DNA of 64,000 bases from NCBI GenBank assembly GCA_020849275.1, contig JADLGO010000028.1, forward strand, positions 17,752-81,751. The letters run 5' to 3'. The position numbers were made by a program, and so were the translations under genes. This DNA is from Chthonomonadales bacterium (lineage in GTDB: Bacteria > Armatimonadota > Chthonomonadetes > Chthonomonadales > CAJBBX01). How positions within the stretch are numbered: position 1 is the first letter of the stretch; every line of letters begins with the position of its first letter. This document shows, piece after piece, positions 28,932 through 36,517 of this stretch. The notes beneath the pieces were generated by a model. It searched no databases, was not told the origin of the DNA, and saw only the letters and a program-made list of their open reading frames with translations.

Positions 28932-30212
28932 CTACCGGGCGCCCGCGGGCGCGGCGATGCCATAGCGGTCACGCATGGCGGCCACGCTCTCCTCGGTCAC
29001 CGGGAAGCGCCAGCGCGCGAACACGGGCACCAGGTCGACGCCCGTCTCGCGGCTCAGAACCGCGGCCGCCAGGCGCACCTTGTCCTCGGGCTTCTCGGGC
29101 GGCTTCTTCCCGTCGTCATGCAGCGACCGGTACGCGCGGTACCAGCGGCGAAAGACGTCCCACCCGTAGACGCGCTGGAGCCTCTGGAAGAAGCCATGCA
29201 TCTCGTCCGAGGAGAGCGTGTCCCACGTGCGGCTCGGATCCGCCAGGTAGGCGTCGCCGAACACCAGAAAGAAGCGCTCGACCAGGTCCGTGCCGCGCAG
29301 GAGTGTGTTCGTGTCCGGAGCGGGGTAGCCCGGCGCCTGGAAGGTCCAGCGAATGCGAAACGACTGGTCGCGCATCGTCTCGAAGGCGTAGGCCAGCTTG
29401 AAGTTGGCCTGCCACTCGGCGGCCGGACCACTCCAGATGTACCAGTCGCCGAGGACATCGAAGTTGTGGCCGACCTCGTGAATCCACCCAAACGAGATGA
29501 TGCCCTCGTCGAAGTCCTTGAGCGTCTGGCCCACGTAGTCGGTGTTGAGGATCATCTCCTGGCCCGCGTAGGCCCACCAGGGATGCGCCGGCGCCTCCTT
29601 GAACACCATCAGCTTGCCGCCGAAGGGCCGCTCCCCCGTCAGGTCAATCATCTGCTGGTAGGCCTGATCGACCCAGCGCAGCGTCCGATCGATGTGGCGG
29701 AACTGCGTGAAGCGCGACCGCATCAGCGCCATACCGGCCGTCTTGCCCTTCACGAGCTTCAGCGGCTCGGGCAGGTACGCGGCTGGCACCTCGAAACGGT
29801 ACGGCAACTCGAGGGTCCGCTCGCCGTCGCGCACGGCAAAGGCCCCTGCCATGACGGGCGCCCCGGGATGCGCCGCCTTGACCACCTCCTCGGGCAGCAG
29901 ACCCACCTCGTCGCGGACCATCTCCTTGCCCGGCTCGATCGACTTGTCGATGTCGCCGCCCCAAGGCTCGCCGATCGCCTTCCCGGCGGCCTCCCACCGG
30001 GCCGTCCAGCGCAGCACCCGAACGGGGCGGTCCTCCCCGTTCCTCAGCACGAACCGGTAGCCGCCCCAGCCGCCGGGCATCCATCCCTTCGCCTGGCGGC
30101 CCTCGCCCCTCAGCGTCACCTGCTGGGCCGCGCATCGGCCTGGCGCGCCGCCGAACAGCGCGAGCGCCAGCACGGCCGCCGCGGCCCGTCTCCTCCCCGC
30201 GTAGCCGACCAT
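28932..30212 (-). CDS. Exported M60-like zinc metallopeptidase
   Basis: A 426-residue protein with a signal peptide (AAAAVLALALFGGAPGRCAA). A beta-rich domain precedes the catalytic domain, which contains WIHEVGHNFDVLG (zinc ligands His245 and His249, base Glu246) and a downstream glutamate (Glu266 in PAAEWQANF), the HExxH...E arrangement of M60/enhancin-like peptidases. Known members cut O-glycosylated proteins such as mucins. ATG 30212 has GGAGGG just upstream. It sits between an S9 peptidase and a GH172, which suggests joint breakdown of glycoproteins or their fragments. Confidence 0.8.
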   Translation of the reverse strand: MVGYAGRRRAAAAVLALALFGGAPGRCAAQQVTLRGEGRQAKGWMPGGWGGYRFVLRNGEDRPVRVLRWTARWEAAGKAIGEPWGGDIDKSIEPGKEMVRDEVGLLPEEVVKAAHPGAPVMAGAFAVRDGERTLELPYRFEVPAAYLPEPLKLVKGKTAGMALMRSRFTQFRHIDRTLRWVDQAYQQMIDLTGERPFGGKLMVFKEAPAHPWWAYAGQEMILNTDYVGQTLKDFDEGIISFGWIHEVGHNFDVLGDWYIWSGPAAEWQANFKLAYAFETMRDQSFRIRWTFQAPGYPAPDTNTLLRGTDLVERFFLVFGDAYLADPSRTWDTLSSDEMHGFFQRLQRVYGWDVFRRWYRAYRSLHDDGKKPPEKPEDKVRLAAAVLSRETGVDLVPVFARWRFPVTEESVAAMRDRYGIAAPAGAR

Positions 30213-30274
30213 GGTCCCTCCACGGGCTACGCGCGCGGGAGATGCGCTCGCGCTCCCTACCACGTCACCGGCCA

Positions 30275-32296
30275 TCATGCCTTCAGGTGCCGGTCCAGCC
30301 AGGCCAGGTTGCGGCGCAGGCGATCTATCCGCAGGTCCGGCGGCCCCTCGCGCGAAAGGCCGTGACTGGTCTCGGCCGGGTAGCGCACGAGCTCCACCGG
30401 CTTGCGCTGCCAGCGAAGGGCGGCGAAGAGCTGCTCGGCCTGCTCGATGGGGCAGCGCAGGTCGCCGTCCGAGTGGATGAGCAGAAGCGGCGTCTGGATG
30501 CGCCCGGCGAACGCAAGCGGGGACGAGCGCCAGAGATCGCTCGGATCGTCCCAGGCGTTGCCCTTGTAGAACTTGCCGGGCTCCCACGGGAAGTCGCAGG
30601 TGCCGCTCATGCTGTGCAGGTTCGCCACGAGCCGGTCGGCGATGGCGCAGCGGAAGCGGTCCGTGTGTCCCACGGCCCAGGCCGTCATGAACCCTCCGTA
30701 AGACCCGCCCATGATGGCCATGCGAGCGGGCTCGACGTACGGGAGCGCCGCCGCGTGGTCCGCCACGGCCATCACGTCGGCCCAGTCGCGGCCCCCCCAG
30801 TCGCCGAGTATGGCCCGCGTGTGCGCCTCGCCGTAGCCCTTGCTGCCTCGCGGGTTGGCGAAGATGACGGCGTAGCCGTTCGCCGCCAGCCATTGCAACT
30901 CGTGGAACGGCGCCGCCTCGCCGCCGTACTGCAGCGCCGGGCCGCCATGCACGTAGAGCACGCACGGGTAGCGACGCCCGATCTCGAACGGCGTCGGGCG
31001 CAGCACCCAGCCGTGGATGGCGCCGCCCTCGCCATTCGGCAGGCGAAACTCCTCCGGCATCTGAAGCGCCACTTCGTCGAGGACCCTCGCGTTCACGTGC
31101 GTGAGACGCAGCAACTCCAGCCCGTCGTCGCGCAGGTCTCCGGCGTAGACATCGCCTGTGTCGGTCGCGTTTGCGAGCGCCACGGCGGCCCTCGAGCCGT
31201 CCTGGCTGATCGTGAAGGCCCCCATCTCGTGGCCCATCGGCGTGAGTGGGAGCAGGTTGGCCCCGTCCACGCCGACACGGTAGAGCCGCGTATCGCCGAA
31301 CGCGCTCACCGGGAAGTAGAGCGCGCGGCCGTCCGGCGACCACGCAAGGGGCGATCCGCCGCCGGCCTCATGCATGTCCGATAGCGTCAGGTAGCCCACC
31401 GCCAGGTCGCTCGCGCCGGTCAGGTCGCGGTGCCCGCCTTCGCCGTCAAGGCGCACCACGATCACACGATCGTTTCGGGTACCCTCGGAGTCCTCGGTGT
31501 CGGTATGGCCAGCATACGCCAGCCAGGCGCCGTCCGGCGACCAGGCGAGGCCGCCCTTGGGGCCCTCGGGCGCTTCCACGCGGACTAGGTCGCCGCCGGC
31601 CGCGGGCACGATCCAGATAGAGTCGAGGAGCGGCGTGAGGTCGCTGTCATCGCGCAGATTGGCCACGAAGGCCAGCCTGGAACCGTCGGGCGACCAGGCC
31701 GGCGCGCCGTGGTGGCGCCGCCCCTCGGTGAGCGCGCGCGCCTCGCCGGTCTCCGCGTCGGCCACCCACACCTGCCAGTAGGAGTCGTCGAAATAGCCGA
31801 ATCCGTCCAGTCGGTAGAAGAGCTTCGAATGCACGCGGGGTGGCGGGCTGGCGCCCCTCTCCTCGCGCTCCTTGCCGGCCTTCTCGCGGTAGGCCTCGGG
31901 CGTGGCCCGGTAGAGAAACGCGATGCTCCGGCCGTCGGGCGACCAGGCGGGCGCCTGGATGCCGCCCTCGTCGAGCCGCGTGAGCTGGCGCGCCTCGCCG
32001 CCATCGGCGGGGATCAGGAAGAGCTGCGAGCCGGGCTTGGCGCGGTCGCTGACGAAGGCGATGCGCGTGCCGTCTGGCGACCAGCGCGGCGACGAGTCGG
32101 CGTGCTCGTCGCCGGTGAATTGCCGCGCCCCCCCGGAGACGGCGTCGGCCATCCAGAGCGCGGTGAAGTACCGGTTCTTGCCGGGGTCGGTGCGCTTGCA
32201 TGTGAAGACGACCCGCCGGCCGTCGGGGGCGATCTGCGTGTCGCCGACGAGACTGAAGCGCGCGAGGTCCTCCAGCACGACGGGACGGCTCGGCAT
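30275..32296 (-). CDS. S9 family serine peptidase (acylaminoacyl/dipeptidyl-peptidase type)
   Basis: A 673-residue prolyl-oligopeptidase-family enzyme. The N-terminal part is a beta-propeller with repeated TolB-like blades (SPRWSPDGTRIAFVSD, APAWSPDGRSIAFLY, GLAWSPDGAWLAYAG). The alpha/beta-hydrolase domain has the nucleophile in GGSYGG (Ser532), the acid in HSDGDLRCP (Asp612) and the base in ETSHGLSREG (His645). There is no signal peptide, so it is probably cytoplasmic and trims imported peptides. GGAG precedes the ATG. It is 62 bases upstream of the M60 gene in the same operon. Confidence 0.93.
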   Translation of the reverse strand: MPSRPVVLEDLARFSLVGDTQIAPDGRRVVFTCKRTDPGKNRYFTALWMADAVSGGARQFTGDEHADSSPRWSPDGTRIAFVSDRAKPGSQLFLIPADGGEARQLTRLDEGGIQAPAWSPDGRSIAFLYRATPEAYREKAGKEREERGASPPPRVHSKLFYRLDGFGYFDDSYWQVWVADAETGEARALTEGRRHHGAPAWSPDGSRLAFVANLRDDSDLTPLLDSIWIVPAAGGDLVRVEAPEGPKGGLAWSPDGAWLAYAGHTDTEDSEGTRNDRVIVVRLDGEGGHRDLTGASDLAVGYLTLSDMHEAGGGSPLAWSPDGRALYFPVSAFGDTRLYRVGVDGANLLPLTPMGHEMGAFTISQDGSRAAVALANATDTGDVYAGDLRDDGLELLRLTHVNARVLDEVALQMPEEFRLPNGEGGAIHGWVLRPTPFEIGRRYPCVLYVHGGPALQYGGEAAPFHELQWLAANGYAVIFANPRGSKGYGEAHTRAILGDWGGRDWADVMAVADHAAALPYVEPARMAIMGGSYGGFMTAWAVGHTDRFRCAIADRLVANLHSMSGTCDFPWEPGKFYKGNAWDDPSDLWRSSPLAFAGRIQTPLLLIHSDGDLRCPIEQAEQLFAALRWQRKPVELVRYPAETSHGLSREGPPDLRIDRLRRNLAWLDRHLKA

Positions 32297-32399
32297 AGAG
32301 CTCTCCTCTCACGGAGCGTCGGACGGCGCCGGGCGCGAGCGCGGCGCCCGCCGCCCCCGTGTTCGTGCCGGCGGGCCGGAAGTCCTCCAGCCCCGGCGA

Positions 32400-33347
32400 T
32401 CAGCCGTCGCGGAGCCAGCGCGCCTCCTCGGCGGAGAGCGCCAGGCCGGTCGCCGCCGCCGCCTCCGCCACGTGCTCGGGGCGGGAGGTGGAGAAGAGCG
32501 GGATGACGGTGGGCGCCTGGCAGCGCAGCCAGGCCAGCGCGACGGCCGTGGGCGAGCACCCCAGACGCGCCGCCAGCGAGCGCGCCCGCTCGCGACGCGC
32601 GCGGTTCTCGGGCGTGCCGTGGTGCGCGTCGGCCGAAGGTGCGTCACAGAAGAAGCCGGACGCGGTGGCGGAGTAGGCCACCACGGGCATCCCGGCCTGC
32701 GCGTACCACGCCGCGTCCGCGCCGGTGACGTAACGCGTCGTCGGGTCCGGGCCAGGCTCCCAGGTGGGCCGCGCCAGGCTCCACTGCACCTGCGAGGCAG
32801 CGAACCCTCGCAGGCCATGCGCCGCCGCGTAAGCGTTCGCCTCGGCCAACCGGGCCGTCGACCAGTTGCTCGCTCCCAGCCACCGCACCGCGCCGCGCGC
32901 CGCCTGACGGTTCAGCATCTCGACGATCTCGCCCACGGGGACGCGCGGATCGTCCCGGTGCAGGAAGTAGAGCGCGATCGTCTCGACGCCGAGGCGCTCC
33001 CGACTCTCGTCCACGTCGCTGGCGACGACCTCCTCGGCAAGGTACGCGTCCGGCCGCCGATAGTCCGGCCCGCCGTCCGGGTGACCACCTTTCGTCGCGA
33101 CCACCACGTGGTCGGCGGCGCCCAGGCGGCGAAGCGCATCCCCGAGGGCGCGCTCGCTGGCGCCCAGCCCCTCGGGCAGCCAGAACGCATAGCAGTGCGC
33201 GGTATCGAAGAACGTGCCGCCAGCCCCCAGGAACGCGTCGACGACGGCGTCGAGAGCCGTGCCGATCAGCCCGGTGCCGAAGGCGCCGGCCCCGAGGCAA
33301 ACCTCCGAGACGTGGAGATCGGTGGCGTGGAGCGGAATCGTTCGCAT
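32400..33347 (-). CDS. Aldo/keto reductase
   Basis: A 315-residue NADPH-dependent TIM-barrel oxidoreductase. The catalytic tetrad is visible: Asp48 and Tyr53 in FFDTAHCYAF, Lys86 in VVVATKGG and His130 in LYFLHRDD. The C-terminal region has the cofactor-binding stretch CQAPTVIPLFSTSRPEHVAE. It probably reduces sugar-derived aldehydes or ketones. A strong ribosome site (GGAGGTGA) precedes the ATG. It heads the minus-strand operon and is divergent from the PEP-CTERM gene. Confidence 0.92.
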   Translation of the reverse strand: MRTIPLHATDLHVSEVCLGAGAFGTGLIGTALDAVVDAFLGAGGTFFDTAHCYAFWLPEGLGASERALGDALRRLGAADHVVVATKGGHPDGGPDYRRPDAYLAEEVVASDVDESRERLGVETIALYFLHRDDPRVPVGEIVEMLNRQAARGAVRWLGASNWSTARLAEANAYAAAHGLRGFAASQVQWSLARPTWEPGPDPTTRYVTGADAAWYAQAGMPVVAYSATASGFFCDAPSADAHHGTPENRARRERARSLAARLGCSPTAVALAWLRCQAPTVIPLFSTSRPEHVAEAAAATGLALSAEEARWLRDG

Positions 33348-33420
33348 CGTGCGTCACCTCCGCGCAGCAGGTCACCCGATACCCCTTTTCGACGCGCACC
33401 GCGGGCGTTCTTTCCCTCCG

Positions 33421-33436
33421 ATCGCCGCGCGGCGAT
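33421..33436. promoter_or_regulatory. Perfect 16-base palindrome upstream of the sigma-54 promoter
   Basis: ATCGCCGCGCGGCGAT is identical to its reverse complement and ends eight bases before the -24 element of the promoter below. Its position suits a regulator-binding site or, less likely, a hairpin in the leader of the divergent gene. Confidence 0.4.
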
Positions 33437-33443
33437 GGCGCAA

Positions 33444-33459
33444 TGGCACGGAACTTGCA
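33444..33459 (+). promoter_or_regulatory. Sigma-54 (RpoN) -24/-12 promoter of the PEP-CTERM gene
   Basis: TGGCACGGAACTTGCA matches the RpoN consensus (TGGCAC, five bases, TTGCA), with the invariant GG and GC exactly ten bases apart. The GC lies 53 bases before the ATG at 33511. In PEP-CTERM/exosortase bacteria, target genes have been linked to RpoN and the PrsK/PrsR two-component pair. Confidence 0.75.
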
Positions 33460-33510
33460 TAGGGCCTGTCCATCAACGACAGCGCCCTGGCGCACTCAGG
33501 AGGACTCATC

Positions 33511-34188
33511 ATGAATGCCTTGCGCACCCTGGCCGCGGCGGCGATCGTCTGCCTGTGCGCGGCGGGCAGACCCGTCGCCGCCGACGTGATCATCAGCCCG
33601 ACCGCCGTGCTCGGGAATACCGGCGGCAACTTCGGCGTCGGTTACGAGATCGGGAACACGATCGACCATTCCGGGTTGTCGACGGGGTTCGTGAGCGGCG
33701 TGGACGACTTCGACGTCTACCTCGCGGGCAGCCCCTCCCACACCTACGTCGCGTCCGGGTTCGAGTGGTTCACTCCACTCGACGTGACCTCGTCCACGAT
33801 CACCTATGACCTGGGCGCCGAGTACACACTTACCCGGCTGGCGCTCTGGAACGAGGAGTTCAGCGGAATCGAGGACATGTCGGTCGCGACCTCGAACGAC
33901 CCGCTCTTCGGCACGTCGACGGCGGTCGGCGCCTTCAGCCCGACCGACAGCCCGTTCGACACGGTCTACCTCGCCCAAGTGTTCGCGCTCACGCCGACGA
34001 GCGCGCGCTACGTGCGCCTGGAGGTGAGCGGCCCGAACACGCCGTCCCGTGGCAACTACGTCAGCATGGGCGAGATCGCGTTCGCGACGGGCGCCGCGAC
34101 CGTCGTGCCGGAGCCGTCCGCGCTGGCGCTCCTTGTCGGCGCCGGCCTCGCGAGCGCGGGCATGCTCATGCGCCGCCGCCGGACGTAG
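33511..34188 (+). CDS. PEP-CTERM sorting-signal protein with a discoidin-like domain
   Basis: A 225-residue exported surface protein. Residues 1-23 are a signal peptide. The middle looks like an F5/8-type (discoidin) galactose-binding fold: ITYDLGAEYTLTRLALWNEE, later ARYVRLEVSGPN and VSMGEIAFATG. The C-terminus is a textbook PEP-CTERM: VPEPSALALLVGAGLASAG, then MLMRRRRT. An exosortase should cut at the PEP site and hand the protein to the envelope or matrix. No exosortase is in the window. GGAGG precedes the ATG. It probably binds polysaccharide at the surface. Confidence 0.9.
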   Translation: MNALRTLAAAAIVCLCAAGRPVAADVIISPTAVLGNTGGNFGVGYEIGNTIDHSGLSTGFVSGVDDFDVYLAGSPSHTYVASGFEWFTPLDVTSSTITYDLGAEYTLTRLALWNEEFSGIEDMSVATSNDPLFGTSTAVGAFSPTDSPFDTVYLAQVFALTPTSARYVRLEVSGPNTPSRGNYVSMGEIAFATGAATVVPEPSALALLVGAGLASAGMLMRRRRT

Positions 34189-34205
34189 ACGCCGTACCCA
34201 TGATC

Positions 34206-34239
34206 GGGACGCGCCGCGCCGGCCGGCGCGGCGCGTCCC
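34206..34239 (+). terminator. Perfect 34-base inverted repeat after the PEP-CTERM gene
   Basis: The 17 bases at 34206-34222 are the exact reverse complement of 34223-34239, 18 bases after the stop codon. In RNA this makes a very stable GC hairpin with a minimal loop. There is no T-tract. It probably ends transcription of the PEP-CTERM gene before the next gene at 34274. Confidence 0.6.
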
Positions 34240-34273
34240 TGCGCATGAAGGCGGTCGGGAAGGGAGAGCCAGA

Positions 34274-35323
34274 GTGGCGGATCTGCGGGTCGGAATCGTG
34301 GGCGCCGGCGGCATCGTGCGCTCGCGCCACCTGCCCGGCCTGCGAGCGATCCCGGGCGTCCGCGTCGTGGCCGTCTGCAACCGCACGCTCGAGAGCGGCG
34401 AGGCCGTGGCACGCGCGTGGGACATTCCCGTGGTGCGGACCAGGTGGCGCGAGGTCGCCCGGGCGGATGACGTGGACGCGGTCCTGGTCGGCACGTGGCC
34501 CGATCTGCACGCGCCCATCAGCATCGCCGCTCTGGAGGCCGGCAAGCACGTTTTCTGCCAGGCGCGGATGGCCCGAACCGCCGCCGAGGCCCGCGCGATG
34601 TTGACCGCCGCCGACGCGCACCCCGGCCAGGTGGCCATGCTGTGCCCGGCCCCCGACGGAATGCGCGGCGACCGATTCGTGCGCCAACTCATCGGTGCCG
34701 GCTACCTGGGCGCGCCGTGCGAGGTCTACGCCGCCGGTCTCTCCTCCGGGAATGCCGACCCGAACGCGCCGCTCCACTGGCGCCAGGACTTCGCCCGCCA
34801 GGGCTACAACACGCTAACGCTCGGCCTGTGGGCCGAGATCATCCACCGATGGGTCGGCCCCCACAGCCGCGTCTCGGCCGTGCTCAAGACACACACCCCG
34901 TCGCGCGTTGACCCGGAGACCGGCCGGCCCACGCGCGTACGGGTTGCCGAGTCGGTGGCGATCGCCGCGGAGCTGCGCAGTGGCGCGGTCGGCTGCTATC
35001 GCTTCAGCGGCGTCGCCCGCCACGCGCCGCGCAACCGCATCGAACTCTACGGCTCGGAGGGCTCCCTCTCCTACGACCTCGCGACCGACGAGATCACGGG
35101 TGGGCGAGCGCGCGATGCGGCCGCCGCGCCGCTGCCAGTCCCGGCGGAGTTGGCGCGAAGGTGGTCTGTGGAGGGAGACTGGGTGCGCGCGATCCGCGAG
35201 GGAGGCCCGGTGGAGCCGTCGTTTGGCGACGGCTGGCTCTACATGGAACTCACGGAGGCCGTCTATCGCTCGCACGAGCAGGGGCGCGCCATCACGCTGC
35301 CGCTCGCGCCCGAGCCGGCCTGA
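34274..35323 (+). CDS. Gfo/Idh/MocA family protein with an altered EKP motif
   Basis: A 349-residue NAD(P)-binding protein. The Rossmann domain starts LRVGIVGAGGIVRSRHLPGL and contains GTWPDLHAPISIAALEAGKH. The place of the catalytic EKP motif is taken by CQARMA (in HVFCQARMARTAAEA), so the usual Lys is missing. The C-terminal beta-sheet domain includes NRIELYGSEGSLSYDLATDE. The GTG at 34274 is chosen because the family opens at this position and GGGAGAG lies just upstream. It may be a non-oxidative or accessory member. It converges on the PFK gene. Confidence 0.8.
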   Translation: MADLRVGIVGAGGIVRSRHLPGLRAIPGVRVVAVCNRTLESGEAVARAWDIPVVRTRWREVARADDVDAVLVGTWPDLHAPISIAALEAGKHVFCQARMARTAAEARAMLTAADAHPGQVAMLCPAPDGMRGDRFVRQLIGAGYLGAPCEVYAAGLSSGNADPNAPLHWRQDFARQGYNTLTLGLWAEIIHRWVGPHSRVSAVLKTHTPSRVDPETGRPTRVRVAESVAIAAELRSGAVGCYRFSGVARHAPRNRIELYGSEGSLSYDLATDEITGGRARDAAAAPLPVPAELARRWSVEGDWVRAIREGGPVEPSFGDGWLYMELTEAVYRSHEQGRAITLPLAPEPA

Positions 35324-35383
35324 GCGCCGAGACAAGGGCGGGCTGCGCGGGGCGTGAGCAGGAGGAACGCGCGCGCCCCGGGC

Positions 35384-36472
35384 TCAGTCGCCCAGGTGAA
35401 GGCCGATCATGCGGGCGGTCTCGATCATCGGGTCGTCGAGCGGGACGGTCTTCTTTACGCCCGCCACCTTCTCGAGTGGGACCGGCACCACCGCCCGGCC
35501 CTTCACGGCGACCATCACGCCGTGGACCCCGTCGGCGATCAGCCGGGCCGCCGCCACGCCGAGTTGGGTGGCCAGGAGGCGGTCGGTGGCCGAGGGCACG
35601 CCGCCGCGCTGCACGTGGCCAAGCGTGGTCACGCGCGTCTCCATGCCCAGCGCCTTGCCGAGTTGTTCGGCGAGCTCGGCGCTCGTGACCGTCGCGAAAG
35701 GCTCCGCCGCCTCGTCCTTCTCGGCCCTGTCGCCCTTCGTCGGCGCCACGGCCGGCCGGGCGCCCTCCGCCACCGAGATCAAGCTGAAACGACGTCCCTT
35801 CTCACGTCGCTCCTCGAGCGTCCTGGCGACGCGGTCCAGATGGTACGGGATCTCGGGGATCAGGCAGACGTCCGCGCCACCCGCCAGGCTCGCGCCGAGG
35901 GCCAGCCAGCCCGCGTTGTGGCCCATGATGTCCACCAGGATCATCCGCTGGTGGCTCGAGGCCGTCGTGTGAAGCCGATCCAGGGCCTCCGTCGCGATGG
36001 ACATTGCCGAGTCGAACCCGAACGTCGTGTCGGTCTCGGCCACATCGTTGTCGATGGTCTTCGGGAGGGTGATCACGTTCAGGCCCGCCTTGCGCAGCAG
36101 CAGCGCGTTCTTGGCCGTGCCGCCCCCGCCGATGCAGACCAGGCAGTCCATTTGCAGCCGACGGTAGGTCTCCACGGCCGCGCCGGTGAGGTCGACGAAC
36201 GTGCCGTCCGGGCGCGGTACCTTGTGCGGCTTCGTGCGGCTCGTGCCCAGAATGGTGCCCCCGAGCGTGAGGAGGCCGATCAGCTCCCGATCGGTCAGCG
36301 GGATGATCCGGTTCTCGACGAGCCCCGCGAAGCCGTCCAGGATGCCGAACACGTCCATGCCATAGGTGCCGATCGCCGCCTTCGCGACGCCGCGGATCGC
36401 CGCGTTAAGCCCCGGGCAGTCTCCGCCGGACGTCAGCACGCCGATGGTCCTTGCTTTGCTTGGTCTGGCCAT
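35384..36472 (-). CDS. pfkA: 6-phosphofructokinase
   Basis: A 362-residue glycolytic enzyme that phosphorylates fructose 6-phosphate. Landmarks are [17 protein letters not shown], the catalytic PKTIDND loop, the signature [14 protein letters not shown] and AEGA. Two features are unusual. The nucleotide loop is GGGGTAKN, with Gly where most family members have the metal-binding Asp (GGDGT), and the phosphate-binding MGR is MGH (DIMGHNAGW). Gly at the second position of the loop favours ATP over PPi, while the Lys in PKTIDND is shared with PPi-dependent and group III enzymes, so the phosphoryl donor is uncertain. A GGAGG-type ribosome site precedes the ATG. It lies 45 bases downstream of the DUF6785 gene. 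Confidence 0.88.
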   Translation of the reverse strand: MARPSKARTIGVLTSGGDCPGLNAAIRGVAKAAIGTYGMDVFGILDGFAGLVENRIIPLTDRELIGLLTLGGTILGTSRTKPHKVPRPDGTFVDLTGAAVETYRRLQMDCLVCIGGGGTAKNALLLRKAGLNVITLPKTIDNDVAETDTTFGFDSAMSIATEALDRLHTTASSHQRMILVDIMGHNAGWLALGASLAGGADVCLIPEIPYHLDRVARTLEERREKGRRFSLISVAEGARPAVAPTKGDRAEKDEAAEPFATVTSAELAEQLGKALGMETRVTTLGHVQRGGVPSATDRLLATQLGVAAARLIADGVHGVMVAVKGRAVVPVPLEKVAGVKKTVPLDDPMIETARMIGLHLGD

Positions 36473-36517
36473 GACGCTCCTCCCTCTCCATGATACCGCG
36501 CGGGCCGCCGAGGCGGG

